Source: Fimbriimonas sp. (GTDB taxonomy: Bacteria > Armatimonadota > Fimbriimonadia > Fimbriimonadales > Fimbriimonadaceae). From it: a stretch of 64,000 nucleotides of DNA. This document shows, piece by piece, positions 26,913 to 35,718 of the stretch (positions within the stretch are counted from its first letter, which is position 1; the number at the start of each line of letters is the position of its first letter). The translations under genes and the position numbers were made by a program. The notes under the pieces are model-generated. The model did not search any database. It was not told the DNA's origin and was given only the letters and a program-made list of their open reading frames with translations. The DNA lies in the NCBI GenBank assembly GCA_031292555.1, contig JARLGV010000075.1, positions 1-64,000 of the forward strand, read 5' to 3'.

Positions 26913-28515
26913 TCGTTCTCCCCAAAACAGCAAGCCGCTTGCTCACTCGACTCTCGGAAATCAGCATAACGACAAGGGCAACCAGAAGTAGAATCGCACC
27001 AAAAATGAGTGCGTAGGTGGCCCGGTAAGAGTCCCGCGACAGCAGCGGAGCGAGGACATACAGGTTCCACGGACCTTGAGATTCCAGACCGAGATTCACG
27101 CCCGTGACCATCGTCAGGAAGGGAAACGGCAGGCAGACGAGGAAAAGGAACAAGGCAAACAGCATCGTTCGGCTCGTCTTGAGTCCCGCAAAAAACGATG
27201 AGACGAAGCGGCCCAGCGCAAAGAAGAGGACCCAGAACGCCGCCGTATAGAAGGCAAATGCCCAGAATGGCGGGCCGAGGAGTGCCCCATCGCCACCTAG
27301 AGCACCAAGGTCCATTCCAACGGCAAAAAGGGCGAGAAAGGCGCAAAGAAAGGGCAAACCGCCGGCCGGTGTCCCGTCGAGCGCCCGCGGTATGGAGAAT
27401 AGCCCGTTTGGCCAATATCGTCGCTCGCGATCGAACCCAAAGCACGCGACGAACGGCAGAAAAACGATGATCGGTCCCGAACACAACGCAAGGACCTGAC
27501 CAGCTTCCAACGCGGCAGTATCGTCGGCGCCGACGGCTTTGACAACGGTACCCATCCCAAGTCCTGGGGTCATTGGCGCCGATCCATGAGGATGGAGCGC
27601 CCACCCGATACCAATCGCCAACGCAAAAACGTAGACGAGCGCCGAGAGCCTCAGTCCTTGAATTTCCTTTCCACCTGGCGGGCTCAGGAGGGCTCCAGCG
27701 CCAAGGAGGCAGATCCGGCAAAGGAGCAGCGCAACTGCGAGGAAGCAAATCCAGTTCGGTATCGAGTGGCCGCCGATCATTGTGACCGTTCGCGACGTCT
27801 CCAACACCGTAAACGGACTCGCCGTAACGTACCAAGGGGCTTCATTACCCCGACCGAAGCTTCCGAACATCCGGCCGAGCGAGTAGACAGACGCGAGCGA
27901 AATGGCGACCAGGTTATAGAAGAACGATGCGGCATAGCTCCAGACGATGGCGCTGACCGGCTTGGCCGCGATCGTCGACATGAGCAAAGCGAACGCTGTC
28001 AGAATCAGAGCCTGCATCGAGAGCAACATGTAGGCAACGAGCACGTCCTGCCAGGACGCACCTCCGATCACCACCGAGGCGGCGGTCACCGGTAGTGCGA
28101 GGACCAGGAGCATCCATGTGTAGCGAAAGCTACTCATCACCTTGCCGACCAGGTAGTACTTCGGCGAGACCGGCGCGGAGAAGACCAAATCGAGCGATTG
28201 GCGCTGCCTCTCCATCACGATTGTGGTTGCGGTCAGACCCGGCGCCACGACCGATACAGTGAAGCCCAACAGTCGCATGACCGTGCTTGCGAACTCCTTG
28301 AGCTGCATTTGGGCATCGACGATCGAGAGGCTCCGGCTGGCGGTTTCGCCGTAAACGAAGAAGCTGACCAGAATAAGCACTACGAGATAGAGGCCGAACA
28401 GCAACACCGAACGGCTTCCTCGCAACTGCACGCGGAAATCGCGCATCGTCGTCGCGTTTCCAATGTAGACGCTCCGGTTGCTTCTGACCCAGTCGGCGAG
28501 CGAGCCTGGACTCAA
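26896..28515 (-). CDS. ABC-2 type transporter permease, large
   Basis: 539 residues with about ten to twelve hydrophobic segments (for example SVLLFGLYLVVLILVSFFVYG, WMLLVLALPVTAASVVIGG, MLFALFLFLVCLPFPFLTMV). The sequence ATTIVMERQRQSLDLVFSAPVSPKYYLVGKV matches the ABC-2 permease element that follows the first periplasmic loop. Its first codons overlap the ATPase gene by 4 nt (ATGA). The substrate is unknown; it may form the transporter with the other permease and the ATPase of this operon. Confidence 0.85.
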   Translation of the reverse strand: MSPGSLADWVRSNRSVYIGNATTMRDFRVQLRGSRSVLLFGLYLVVLILVSFFVYGETASRSLSIVDAQMQLKEFASTVMRLLGFTVSVVAPGLTATTIVMERQRQSLDLVFSAPVSPKYYLVGKVMSSFRYTWMLLVLALPVTAASVVIGGASWQDVLVAYMLLSMQALILTAFALLMSTIAAKPVSAIVWSYAASFFYNLVAISLASVYSLGRMFGSFGRGNEAPWYVTASPFTVLETSRTVTMIGGHSIPNWICFLAVALLLCRICLLGAGALLSPPGGKEIQGLRLSALVYVFALAIGIGWALHPHGSAPMTPGLGMGTVVKAVGADDTAALEAGQVLALCSGPIIVFLPFVACFGFDRERRYWPNGLFSIPRALDGTPAGGLPFLCAFLALFAVGMDLGALGGDGALLGPPFWAFAFYTAAFWVLFFALGRFVSSFFAGLKTSRTMLFALFLFLVCLPFPFLTMVTGVNLGLESQGPWNLYVLAPLLSRDSYRATYALIFGAILLLVALVVMLISESRVSKRLAVLGRTSESTR

Positions 28516-29441
28516 TTGACGGCTCCCGTCGTCAACTTAAGGAACACGTCCTCGAGGTCGGCGGAATCCTCCCGGAACGAAGTAACGCGGTATCCGAGTT
28601 GGATCAGTCTAGCCAGCAGATCGGCCTGATCGTCCAAGTCTCCCACGAATTCGACACGCAGTTCATGCTCTCCGGCGACCGTGGCGTCGGAGACGCCTGG
28701 TAGGGTTTTCGCATGCTCGGATGCCGAATCGAGGTGGTCGAGCATGTGAATCGAAAAGACGCGATGCGGCTGAATATCCTTGACGATCTGGCTGACCGGG
28801 CCGAAAGCGAGAAGCTCGCCGCGCTCGATGATGCCGACGGTGTTGCAAAAGTCGGCGAGTTCCGGCAGGATGTGGGACGAAACGATCACGATCTTGCCCA
28901 TGCGGCCAAGCTCGGCGATTAGTTCCTTGAGTTCCGCCCGAGCCCGAGGGTCCAATCCGGATGCCGGTTCGTCCAGCAGCAGCAAAGCAGGATCGTGTAC
29001 GAGGCATCGGGCCAGGCACAGGCGTTGCTGCATGCCTCGGGAGAGGGACTGCACGAATGCCTGCTTCTTGACGGTCAAGTTCGTCAGTTCGAGAACGCTG
29101 TCGATAACCTCCGGTCGCTTCTTGGGCGGTACCTGATAGATGGCGGCAAAGAAGTCGAGATACTCCCACACCTTGACGTCGTCGTACAGCCCGAAGAAGT
29201 CGGGCATGTAGCCCAGCATGCGGCGGACTTCCATCGGGTTGCGACGAATGTCGGCGCCGTTGAGCACGGCCGTCCCCGCCGTCGGCTCCAGCAGTGTGGA
29301 GATCATCCGAATGGTCGTCGTCTTGCCGGCGCCGTTCGAACCGATGAAGCCAAATATATCGCCCGGCTTTAACGTGAACGAGATGCCTTGGACGGCGGTC
29401 AGCCCTCCATACTCCTTTCGCAGACCCTTCACTTCAAGCAT
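28512..29441 (-). CDS. ABC transporter ATP-binding protein
   Basis: 309 residues. Walker A GSNGAGKT (34-41), Q-loop region, signature LSRGMQQR, Walker B LLLLDEPASGLD, and switch His in IVSSHIL. The C-terminal extension beyond residue 230 is typical of ABC-2 exporters (CcmA/NatA group). It sits between two ABC-2 permease genes, overlapping each, so one transporter with a heterodimeric membrane part is likely. Confidence 0.95.
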   Translation of the reverse strand: MLEVKGLRKEYGGLTAVQGISFTLKPGDIFGFIGSNGAGKTTTIRMISTLLEPTAGTAVLNGADIRRNPMEVRRMLGYMPDFFGLYDDVKVWEYLDFFAAIYQVPPKKRPEVIDSVLELTNLTVKKQAFVQSLSRGMQQRLCLARCLVHDPALLLLDEPASGLDPRARAELKELIAELGRMGKIVIVSSHILPELADFCNTVGIIERGELLAFGPVSQIVKDIQPHRVFSIHMLDHLDSASEHAKTLPGVSDATVAGEHELRVEFVGDLDDQADLLARLIQLGYRVTSFREDSADLEDVFLKLTTGAVN

Positions 29442-30279
29442 GCTTATCTCCCTGAGGCATAAACTTCACTTCGTTCTCGGCAAAACTGAGGGTGTTGGAT
29501 GCCCAAGCCAACAGCGTGATCGTCAGTGCGAAATACACGAAGCTCTGCGGCCAACCCCACTGCAGGGTGGAGATCGCATTGCCCGCATCCTCTCCCGGAC
29601 CGATCGTCCTCATGAGCTGCGCCATAACGTAGAACGGATGGAAAAACAACGTGGGATTCGTCACCGTCGATGAAGAACCGCCGGCAACCTCGACGAAGGT
29701 CGGAAACACGATTAGGCCCGTGGCCAGAATCGCAAGGACGGCTCCGAGCGCCATCAGCCCTCGCTTGACGCGAGCGCTGAAGAAGATGGTCAAAGCGCAT
29801 ACGAGCAACAGAAACGTTAGCGAATCCAGCGACGCCACCAATAGGAACCACCAATTCGTCTCTCGACTTCCGATTGCGGCGATCAGGATCGGGAGTTGGA
29901 ACATCGCGACGGCAATGACGAGAGCGCCGGCCGCACCGAGGAACTTACCTGCAACGATCTGAGACTTCGTTATTGGCGCGGCCAACAGAAGGTCCCAACT
30001 CCTCCGCTCTCGTTCTCCGGCGATCGCCCCGTACAGCATCATCGGAGCAAACAGCGTAAGCAACCCCGTTTCGAATATCACGATCGAGATCGGGTTGATT
30101 GAATCCCGATTCTGGGCTACGATCAGAACGAGACCGGCGTAGCAGATCAACACCAGGCTCAGGACGACCGAATTCATCGAGTTGCCTGAGGAGTAGGAGA
30201 AATATCTTCGCCTGAACCTAGTGATCTCAATCAACATCGGGTTCTGAGTGACCAAAGTGCGCAGGCGATCCTGAATCAT
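29434..30279 (-). CDS. ABC-2 type transporter permease, small
   Basis: 281 residues with six predicted helices and the same ABC-2 element, LYGAIAGERERRSWDLLLAAPITKSQIVAGKFLGA. The family is often described as a gliding-associated or copper-type ABC-2 permease; no such function is proved here. It overlaps the upstream exported membrane protein gene by 4 nt and the ATPase gene by 8 nt. Confidence 0.85.
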   Translation of the reverse strand: MIQDRLRTLVTQNPMLIEITRFRRRYFSYSSGNSMNSVVLSLVLICYAGLVLIVAQNRDSINPISIVIFETGLLTLFAPMMLYGAIAGERERRSWDLLLAAPITKSQIVAGKFLGAAGALVIAVAMFQLPILIAAIGSRETNWWFLLVASLDSLTFLLLVCALTIFFSARVKRGLMALGAVLAILATGLIVFPTFVEVAGGSSSTVTNPTLFFHPFYVMAQLMRTIGPGEDAGNAISTLQWGWPQSFVYFALTITLLAWASNTLSFAENEVKFMPQGDKHA

Positions 30280-32210
30280 CGATCCGCCTCCCAGTCCGAA
30301 AAGAGCACCGCTTTGACGCTCGACCCTCCTTTGATCTCGTCTCCCAATTGGGGGCCGGGCCGAAAACCGTCAAGATCTCCACTCAAAGCCGCCCGCCTGC
30401 TTCGAACCGTGAAGACGCGAACATCGTCCGGGGAGATCTCGCCATAGGCGACGTGTACCGGCACCGAGATGTCGCGTGCAATGTGGTCTCCCGGCTGCAC
30501 TGTCCCGATGGGGATCGCTTGGTTCCCTACATAAAGCATCGCATTGGAAAGAGAATAGGGTCCGACGGCGAGGATCGTGCATCGAGCCGTCTCCGGCCCG
30601 GTCTTTTGCAGCCGCACATGGAACCAGTTCGAGATCGGGACCTTCTGCCGGTAGGAGATCCTACGGAATGAAAGGTTGTCCGCTGCGAGATTGGGGACCT
30701 TATACTCGCCCACATCGACCGACTCGAAGCCCTGGTCCGTCGGGCGGCGATACATTCCGAACGGCTCTTGGTCAGACAGCAGCGAAAGTGCGTCGACCCC
30801 GGTCAGCTTCAGGTCATAGCTGCCGCCGCGCGGAATGAACATCTGGCTTGTGCCGACGAATAGTCCGTCACGGTTCCCTTCCTGAGCTACGACGAGCCCA
30901 TTAGTCTTGGTCGTCATCTTCGCCCGATAGAGTGAGCCCGCCGATGCGAATAGAACTCCGGCAAACAGCAGGCTTATAATGGGCGCGCTGAACCAGGCCA
31001 ACTCCCCACGCTTGAGCTTCTTCAGTACAAGAAAGTTCACCGGGATGACGAAGAAGAAGTAGGCGCCCAGCAAACCGAAGACGGACCACGCCGGTGGCAG
31101 CGGAGTGCGGAACGGGTCGTCTGCCATCGAAGTGACGGAAGGCATCGGACCGGATGGCGCGGCGATCACCGTCCCAGAAGGCCGAGTATAGGAACGAATC
31201 GGCCCGTAATCCTGACTGTCTCGAACAAAGGATGCGACAAACGCTTGCGCCGACAGACTCTCGGTCACCCTGAGCAGTTTGACGACAGCGGACCGGCGCC
31301 CCTCCCAGTGGTTCATCGGCGCCTCGAAGGGATTGAACGACATGTAAGCCACGCGCCCGAGTCCGAACGGCATCTCAGAGGTAAGAAGCAGCCCGTTGTC
31401 GGTCCGCGCAGTTGCACCCTCGACGGGCGTGCCGGAGGTTATTGAAACTGGCGGGGCGGTCGTGCCGCCCAGATTAGTGAGCACATCCGACCGGCCGAGC
31501 GAAGCGACACGGGGATTTCGGATTGGGAGCATGCCAGCCCACCGGGCATCGGAGAGGACCGGCGCGGAGGCTCCTCCGACGAAGATCAAAGTCTTCCCCG
31601 TGGACACCCAAATCCGAAGCGCCTCAACCTCGGAATCAGTCAAACGTTCGGCGCCCGAGCCGAGGATCACGCAACTGACGCCATCGAAGCCGACTGGGCG
31701 GTCGGGCACGTCTTCGGGTTTGACATAGCAGTCGAGAAGCGTCGAGAACCCATTTTGACTCTCGCTCGTGTTTCGGCGCGATTCGCCCTTGGTTTCGCGG
31801 ATGAACGAGAGTTCTCCTGGGCCATCGCCGATGAGGAGAACGTACATGCCGGAGTCACGGCTACCGGGCAAAGCGTAGGTATGACGCACACTGCCTTGAT
31901 CCGTGTCGAGCCAAACCGCGACCTCGCCATAGTCGATGTGGGGATAGGCGAAGAGCCGCTTATTCGCGCCCCGAGGCAATTCGATCGGGTACGAAACTTC
32001 AGACTCGTTGGTGGAAAGACGAAGGGATCCTCTTGCGTCGGGTCCGGAGTTCTGCACGTCCACGATGAGAGGCACCGAAGCGCCAACCGGGATCTCCCCT
32101 TGAATCGCCGGTTGAATCTGGATCTGAAATGGGTCCGCCGCTTGGACGCTGCCTAGACCGCAGACAAGCGCAACCATGATGATCCAGCAACGGGCGATTC
32201 TCTGTGTCAT
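30276..32210 (-). CDS. Exported membrane-anchored protein heading the MoxR/ABC operon
   Basis: 644 residues from the ATG at 32210, chosen because it begins with a signal peptide (MTQRIARCWIIMVALVCGLGSVQA). A beta-rich extracytoplasmic region follows, then a glutamine amidotransferase/ThuA-like fold (VSCVILGSGAERLTDSEVEALRIWVSTGKTLIFVGG). Two membrane helices near the middle (WSVFGLLGAYFFFVIPVNFLVLKKLK; SAPIISLLFAGVLFASAGSLY) precede a second beta-rich domain. It resembles, in layout only, the substrate-interacting membrane partners of DUF4350/GldG-type systems. It is the first gene of the nine-gene operon. A perfect inverted repeat lies 42 nt upstream of its start. Confidence 0.75.
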   Translation of the reverse strand: MTQRIARCWIIMVALVCGLGSVQAADPFQIQIQPAIQGEIPVGASVPLIVDVQNSGPDARGSLRLSTNESEVSYPIELPRGANKRLFAYPHIDYGEVAVWLDTDQGSVRHTYALPGSRDSGMYVLLIGDGPGELSFIRETKGESRRNTSESQNGFSTLLDCYVKPEDVPDRPVGFDGVSCVILGSGAERLTDSEVEALRIWVSTGKTLIFVGGASAPVLSDARWAGMLPIRNPRVASLGRSDVLTNLGGTTAPPVSITSGTPVEGATARTDNGLLLTSEMPFGLGRVAYMSFNPFEAPMNHWEGRRSAVVKLLRVTESLSAQAFVASFVRDSQDYGPIRSYTRPSGTVIAAPSGPMPSVTSMADDPFRTPLPPAWSVFGLLGAYFFFVIPVNFLVLKKLKRGELAWFSAPIISLLFAGVLFASAGSLYRAKMTTKTNGLVVAQEGNRDGLFVGTSQMFIPRGGSYDLKLTGVDALSLLSDQEPFGMYRRPTDQGFESVDVGEYKVPNLAADNLSFRRISYRQKVPISNWFHVRLQKTGPETARCTILAVGPYSLSNAMLYVGNQAIPIGTVQPGDHIARDISVPVHVAYGEISPDDVRVFTVRSRRAALSGDLDGFRPGPQLGDEIKGGSSVKAVLFSDWEADR

Positions 32211-32251
32211 AGGCTCGACTCGATTACACGACGGAACGGGCAATGCGGAAC

Positions 32252-32278
32252 GTTTGCCAGTGTTTACAATTGGCAAAC
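32252..32278. promoter_or_regulatory. Perfect inverted repeat in a divergent promoter region, candidate operator
   Basis: Arms GTTTGCCA (32252-32259) and TGGCAAAC (32271-32278), separated by 11 nt. It lies between the divergent MoxR/ABC operon (start 32210) and csaA (start 32381), where a terminator is not expected. Arm spacing of about two helical turns fits a dimeric repressor or activator. Confidence 0.6.
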
Positions 32279-32368
32279 ATCGTAGGTTCCAGGAATCTGC
32301 GAAGCCTGGACTGAGGCCGCCCCAAGCCACTTTGCTCTCGATGCGCTCGATACGAATCGGCGGGAAGA

Positions 32369-32374
32369 TACAAT
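32369..32374 (+). promoter_or_regulatory. Putative -10 box of leaderless csaA
   Basis: TACAAT with 6 nt to the GTG at 32381; no Shine-Dalgarno sequence in between. Confidence 0.55.
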
Positions 32375-32380
32375 CCGCCA

Positions 32381-32710
32381 GTGATATCTTACGACGAGTT
32401 CGAGAAGGTTGAGTTGAGGGTCGGCACGATTCTCAAAGCGGAGGCGTTTCCCGAAGCGCGCAAACCTGCTTACAAGCTGTCGATCGACTTCGGGGAGTTT
32501 GGGATCCGGCAATCCAGCGTTCAGATCACAAAGGTGTACACCCTCGAGGAGCTACCTGGCATGCAGATTGTCGCCGTTACCAATTTCGCGCCTAAGCGGA
32601 TCGCCGGGTTCGAATCCCAGGTGTTGGTATGCGGATTTGACCGAGCGCCGGGCGAGGTGGTTCTGGCGCAGCCCGGGAAGCTAACGCCAAACGGCGCCCG
32701 ACTCTACTGA
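32381..32710 (+). CDS. csaA: CsaA-like tRNA-binding domain protein
   Basis: 109 residues, GTG start. The OB-fold tRNA-binding domain is typical of Csa[39 protein letters not shown], then [22 protein letters not shown] and a terminal [28 protein letters not shown]. CsaA acts as a dimeric tRNA-binding export-related chaperone in Bacillus; elsewhere its role is less clear. The internal GGGTTCGAATCCC (32606-32618) mimics a tRNA T-arm but lies in the coding frame. Monocistronic, converging on the SUF operon. Confidence 0.92.
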   Translation: MISYDEFEKVELRVGTILKAEAFPEARKPAYKLSIDFGEFGIRQSSVQITKVYTLEELPGMQIVAVTNFAPKRIAGFESQVLVCGFDRAPGEVVLAQPGKLTPNGARLY

Positions 32711-33085
32711 TCACAGGTTTTTTGGCATGAAGCTGGTGCCGCAACCGCAGCTCTTTCCCGCGTTCGGGTTCTCGAATTTGAACCCGCCCCCGAGAAGGTT
32801 CCCGGTGTAGTCGAACGTGCTCCCGCGAAGGTAGACCGCCGACTTGGCATCGCACACTACCTGGATTCCGTCGAATTCTCGCTCGATGTCGATCGGCTTA
32901 TGGACGATGTCCAGCTTCATCACGTATTCCAAGCCGCTACATCCGCCGCCTTTGACGCCCAGGCGCAGGAAAACGCCCGGACGAGTGTCTCTCGCGATCA
33001 GTCGCTTCAGTTGAGCGATCGCTTTGTCGGTAAGCGAGATAGGAAACAACTCGCTTTCGGGCGTGGTTTGGATTTCGGTACTCAT
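32711..33085 (-). CDS. A-type Fe-S carrier (IscA/SufA family) of the SUF operon
   Basis: 124 residues with all three ligands: Cys49 in GGGCSGLEY, Cys113 and Cys115 in SCGCGTSF, and the GGGFKFENPNAGKS block. It should receive clusters from the SUF scaffold and deliver them to targets. It starts inside the end of the Rrf2-type regulator gene (ATGA overlap) and is the last gene of the operon. Confidence 0.92.
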   Translation of the reverse strand: MSTEIQTTPESELFPISLTDKAIAQLKRLIARDTRPGVFLRLGVKGGGCSGLEYVMKLDIVHKPIDIEREFDGIQVVCDAKSAVYLRGSTFDYTGNLLGGGFKFENPNAGKSCGCGTSFMPKNL

Positions 33086-33558
33086 GACGGGATCGGTTGG
33101 AGCCGTTTGGGCTCTCTAAACAAGGTGACGTTACTCACGGGCTCACTTTGCCTCATCAGATCGGCTATCGAGAGCTTGTAGACGACTTCGTCGACGGCGG
33201 TTTGCACGACTTGCCAAAGGGAACGCACGCTACAGTCGATATCGTGGGTGCAAATCGAATGATGACCGGAGTGCCGCGTGCAAAACTCCGCATCGTATAA
33301 CCGGCCGCCGAGCGCGTTCAGAACGTCGCCGACCAATATCTCGTTTGCGGGGCGGCCCAGCGTATATCCCCCGGCATGGCCGCGCGTGCTTTTGATGAAC
33401 CCACCCTTTCGCAAGATCATCAGCAGCTTCGCCACGTGGGGAGGGGTCAACCCCTCGAGCTTGCTGATTTCGAGGATCGTCGTGCTGTCCTCGTCGGTTA
33501 GCCGGGCGATCTGCAGCATGCACCGCAGGCCGTACTCCTCTTGCGTGGAGAACTTCAT
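33082..33558 (-). CDS. Rrf2-family transcriptional regulator (Fe-S sensing type)
   Basis: 158 residues. A winged helix-turn-helix (MKFSTQEEYGLRCMLQIARL; LTPPHVAKLLMILRKGGFIKSTRGHAGGY) is followed by a cysteine cluster, Cys93, Cys103 and Cys109 (EFCTRH...SICTHDIDCSVRSLW), as in IscR/SufR-like regulators that bind an Fe-S cluster. Position within the operon suggests feedback control of cluster synthesis. It overlaps the sufT-like gene by 1 nt and the IscA gene by 4 nt. Confidence 0.9.
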   Translation of the reverse strand: MKFSTQEEYGLRCMLQIARLTDEDSTTILEISKLEGLTPPHVAKLLMILRKGGFIKSTRGHAGGYTLGRPANEILVGDVLNALGGRLYDAEFCTRHSGHHSICTHDIDCSVRSLWQVVQTAVDEVVYKLSIADLMRQSEPVSNVTLFREPKRLQPIPS

Positions 33559-33944
33559 CAGTCAATCCCCAACATGAGCTTGACCTCATCACTCATGCGG
33601 TCGATCGTAAAAGGAGGATCCCAAGTCAGTTCGACGGTTACCGCGCCAACGCCTGGTGTGGCCCTTGCCGCGCACTCCACTTCGCCCGGAAGTATGCCGG
33701 CGACCGGACAGGCCGGCGACGTCAGAGTCATGACGATATGCACGTTCTTGTCGTCGTCGACCTGAATATCGTAGATCAGACCGAGATCGTACACGTTGAC
33801 CGGAATCTCCGGGTCGTAAACGGTCCGCATCTGCTCGACGACTTCCGCTTCGAACAGCGACTTCTGGATGCTGGTCAGGCCGCGCTTTGGCTCGGCCACC
33901 ACGAAGTCGATCGGTTTGGGCATCAACTCCTTCTTCTCCGACAT
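33558..33944 (-). CDS. sufT: SufT / MIP18-family (DUF59) Fe-S assembly protein
   Basis: 128 residues. The DUF59 core is clear: VVEQMRTVYDPEIPVNVYDLGLIYDI, IVMTLTSPACPVAGILPGEVE with the conserved Cys, and VELTWDPPFTIDRMSDEVKLMLG. SufT helps mature Fe-S proteins under high demand. Lies 25 nt after sufU. Confidence 0.9.
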   Translation of the reverse strand: MSEKKELMPKPIDFVVAEPKRGLTSIQKSLFEAEVVEQMRTVYDPEIPVNVYDLGLIYDIQVDDDKNVHIVMTLTSPACPVAGILPGEVECAARATPGVGAVTVELTWDPPFTIDRMSDEVKLMLGID

Positions 33945-33969
33945 ATGATTGATCTGAACGAAATCAAGG

Positions 33970-34422
33970 TCATTCGGTGCTCACCTTCGCTTCCGCGCCC
34001 TGAAGCGCGGCATGGAGCGTATGCCAGGGGAGGGTCGCGCACTTGATGCGTACCGGGTATTCCCTGACTCCAGCTAAGACCTCCAGGTCACCGAAATCGG
34101 GATGCTCCTCCGCCTCACCGGTGGCGGTGACCATCTTCTGAAACTCGCGAAACATCGCTTCGATCTCAGCGAGCGTCTTGCCCTTGATCGCCTCCGTCAT
34201 CATCGAGGCGCTCGCAGTAGAGATCGCACATCCGGAACCCTCGAACGAGATCCCCTCGACACGCCCTTCCTTGGTATGGACGTAGACGGTCACGTTGTCT
34301 CCGCAGAGCGGGTTGTGCCCCTCTGCCGAGTTCGTTGGCTCTTCCAGCTTCCCGCGATTTCGCGGGTGCTTATTGTGGTCGAGAATGACCTCTTGATAGA
34401 GCTCGCGCAATTCTACACTCAT
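33970..34422 (-). CDS. sufU: SufU Fe-S scaffold / sulfur acceptor
   Basis: 150 residues; conserved Cys40 (NPLCGDNV), Cys65 (GSGCAIS) and Cys128 (RIKCATLPW). The 18-20 residue insertion before the last Cys (EEHPDFGDLEVLAG) is the SufU hallmark versus IscU. In Gram-positive-type SUF systems SufU binds zinc and relays persulfide from SufS. It overlaps the sufS stop by 4 nt. Confidence 0.93.
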   Translation of the reverse strand: MSVELRELYQEVILDHNKHPRNRGKLEEPTNSAEGHNPLCGDNVTVYVHTKEGRVEGISFEGSGCAISTASASMMTEAIKGKTLAEIEAMFREFQKMVTATGEAEEHPDFGDLEVLAGVREYPVRIKCATLPWHTLHAALQGAEAKVSTE

Positions 34423-35711
34423 GTAAACATCTCCCTTACGATCTCTACGGCACTGACCAGGCGGTCGATTTCCTCGCGAGTGTTGTACAAGGCGAGGGAC
34501 GCTCTAGCGGTAGCGGGCACCCCAAGGCGAGTCATAAGCGGCATGCAGCAGTGATGACCCGCCCGAATCGCAATCCCTTGGCTGTCCAAAACAGTTCCGA
34601 TATCGTGTGGATGGACCACGTCTAGCGTGAATGCCAAGATTCCCGCCTTGTGGGGCGACGTGCCGGTTAGCCGGACGCCGGGGATGTCGGCCAGCGCCTT
34701 CATGCCGTACTTCGTCAGACCGGCCTCGTGATGCTCTATCCAAGCGAATGCGGCATCCAGGTTCTCGGCCATGGTCGCCGTATCGCCCTTTGATAGTTGC
34801 TGACCAATGCTGGCCAAATAGTCGACCGCCGCACCGAGTCCGATCACACCCGCGATATTCGGCGTACCGGCCTCAAATTTGAACGGGAGCTTTGCGTAAG
34901 TTGTTCCGTTAAAGCTGACCGTGTTGATCATGTCGCCGCCCCCTTGGTACGGCGGCATCTCGTCGAGCAGGCTTTCTTTGCCGTAAAGGACGCCGATCCC
35001 GGTGGGAGCGAACATCTTGTGACAACTCAAGGTATAGAAGTCGGCGTCGACCGCCTGAACGTCGATCCGCATGTGCGGCGCCGCCTGCGCGCCATCCACT
35101 AGCACTACCGCCCCGACGGCGTGGGCCCACTCAATCATCTGCTTAACCGGATTGACGGTGCCGAGAGAGTTGCTGACATGAACGATGCCGACCACTTTCG
35201 TCCGCTCCGAGAGCATCGATCGGTAGGTATCCAATTCGATTTCACCCTCGTCGGTAATCGGTATCGGACGGACAGTCGCACCCACCTGCTCGGCTAGAAG
35301 CTGCCAGGAGACGATATTGCTGTGATGCTCCATCGTCGAAACGAGGATCTCATCGCCTGCCTTCACGTTTAGCCGACCCCATGCCTGGACGACCAAATTG
35401 ATGGACGCCGTGCAACCGGCGGTAAAGATCACTTCGTGCGCGTGCCTAGCGTTTAGCAGCACCCGAACCTTCTCTCGCGCCAGATCGAACTGACGGGTTG
35501 CGATCTGTGAAAGATGATGCACTCCCCGATGGACGTTAGCGTTGGACGACCGATAGTAGTCGTCCTGCGAGCGAATAACGGATAACGGCTTCTGCGAGGT
35601 CGCTCCATTGTCCAGGTAAACAAGCGGACGCCCGTTCACCACTGTCTCCAATATTGGGAAATCGGCCCGGACTTGGGTCACGTCAAGCTTGGTCAAGGTC
35701 GCAGTATTCAT
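34419..35711 (-). CDS. sufS: Cysteine desulfurase SufS
   Basis: 430 residues from the ATG at 35711 (the frame stays open to 35933 inside the upstream gene but without conservation). PLP-dependent group II desulfurase: VYLDNGATSQKP, NANVHRGVHHLSQ, the PLP lysine at about 232 in TLSCHKMFAPTGIG, and the catalytic cysteine loop AIRAGHHCCMPLM. Mobilises sulfur from cysteine for SufU. Confidence 0.95.
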   Translation of the reverse strand: MNTATLTKLDVTQVRADFPILETVVNGRPLVYLDNGATSQKPLSVIRSQDDYYRSSNANVHRGVHHLSQIATRQFDLAREKVRVLLNARHAHEVIFTAGCTASINLVVQAWGRLNVKAGDEILVSTMEHHSNIVSWQLLAEQVGATVRPIPITDEGEIELDTYRSMLSERTKVVGIVHVSNSLGTVNPVKQMIEWAHAVGAVVLVDGAQAAPHMRIDVQAVDADFYTLSCHKMFAPTGIGVLYGKESLLDEMPPYQGGGDMINTVSFNGTTYAKLPFKFEAGTPNIAGVIGLGAAVDYLASIGQQLSKGDTATMAENLDAAFAWIEHHEAGLTKYGMKALADIPGVRLTGTSPHKAGILAFTLDVVHPHDIGTVLDSQGIAIRAGHHCCMPLMTRLGVPATARASLALYNTREEIDRLVSAVEIVREMFT

Positions 35712-35718
35712 TTCGATT

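Noticed and set aside
32606-32618. GGGTTCGAATCCC, resembling a tRNA T-arm
   Set aside because: It lies in the csaA coding frame and no acceptor stem, anticodon arm or D-arm surrounds it.
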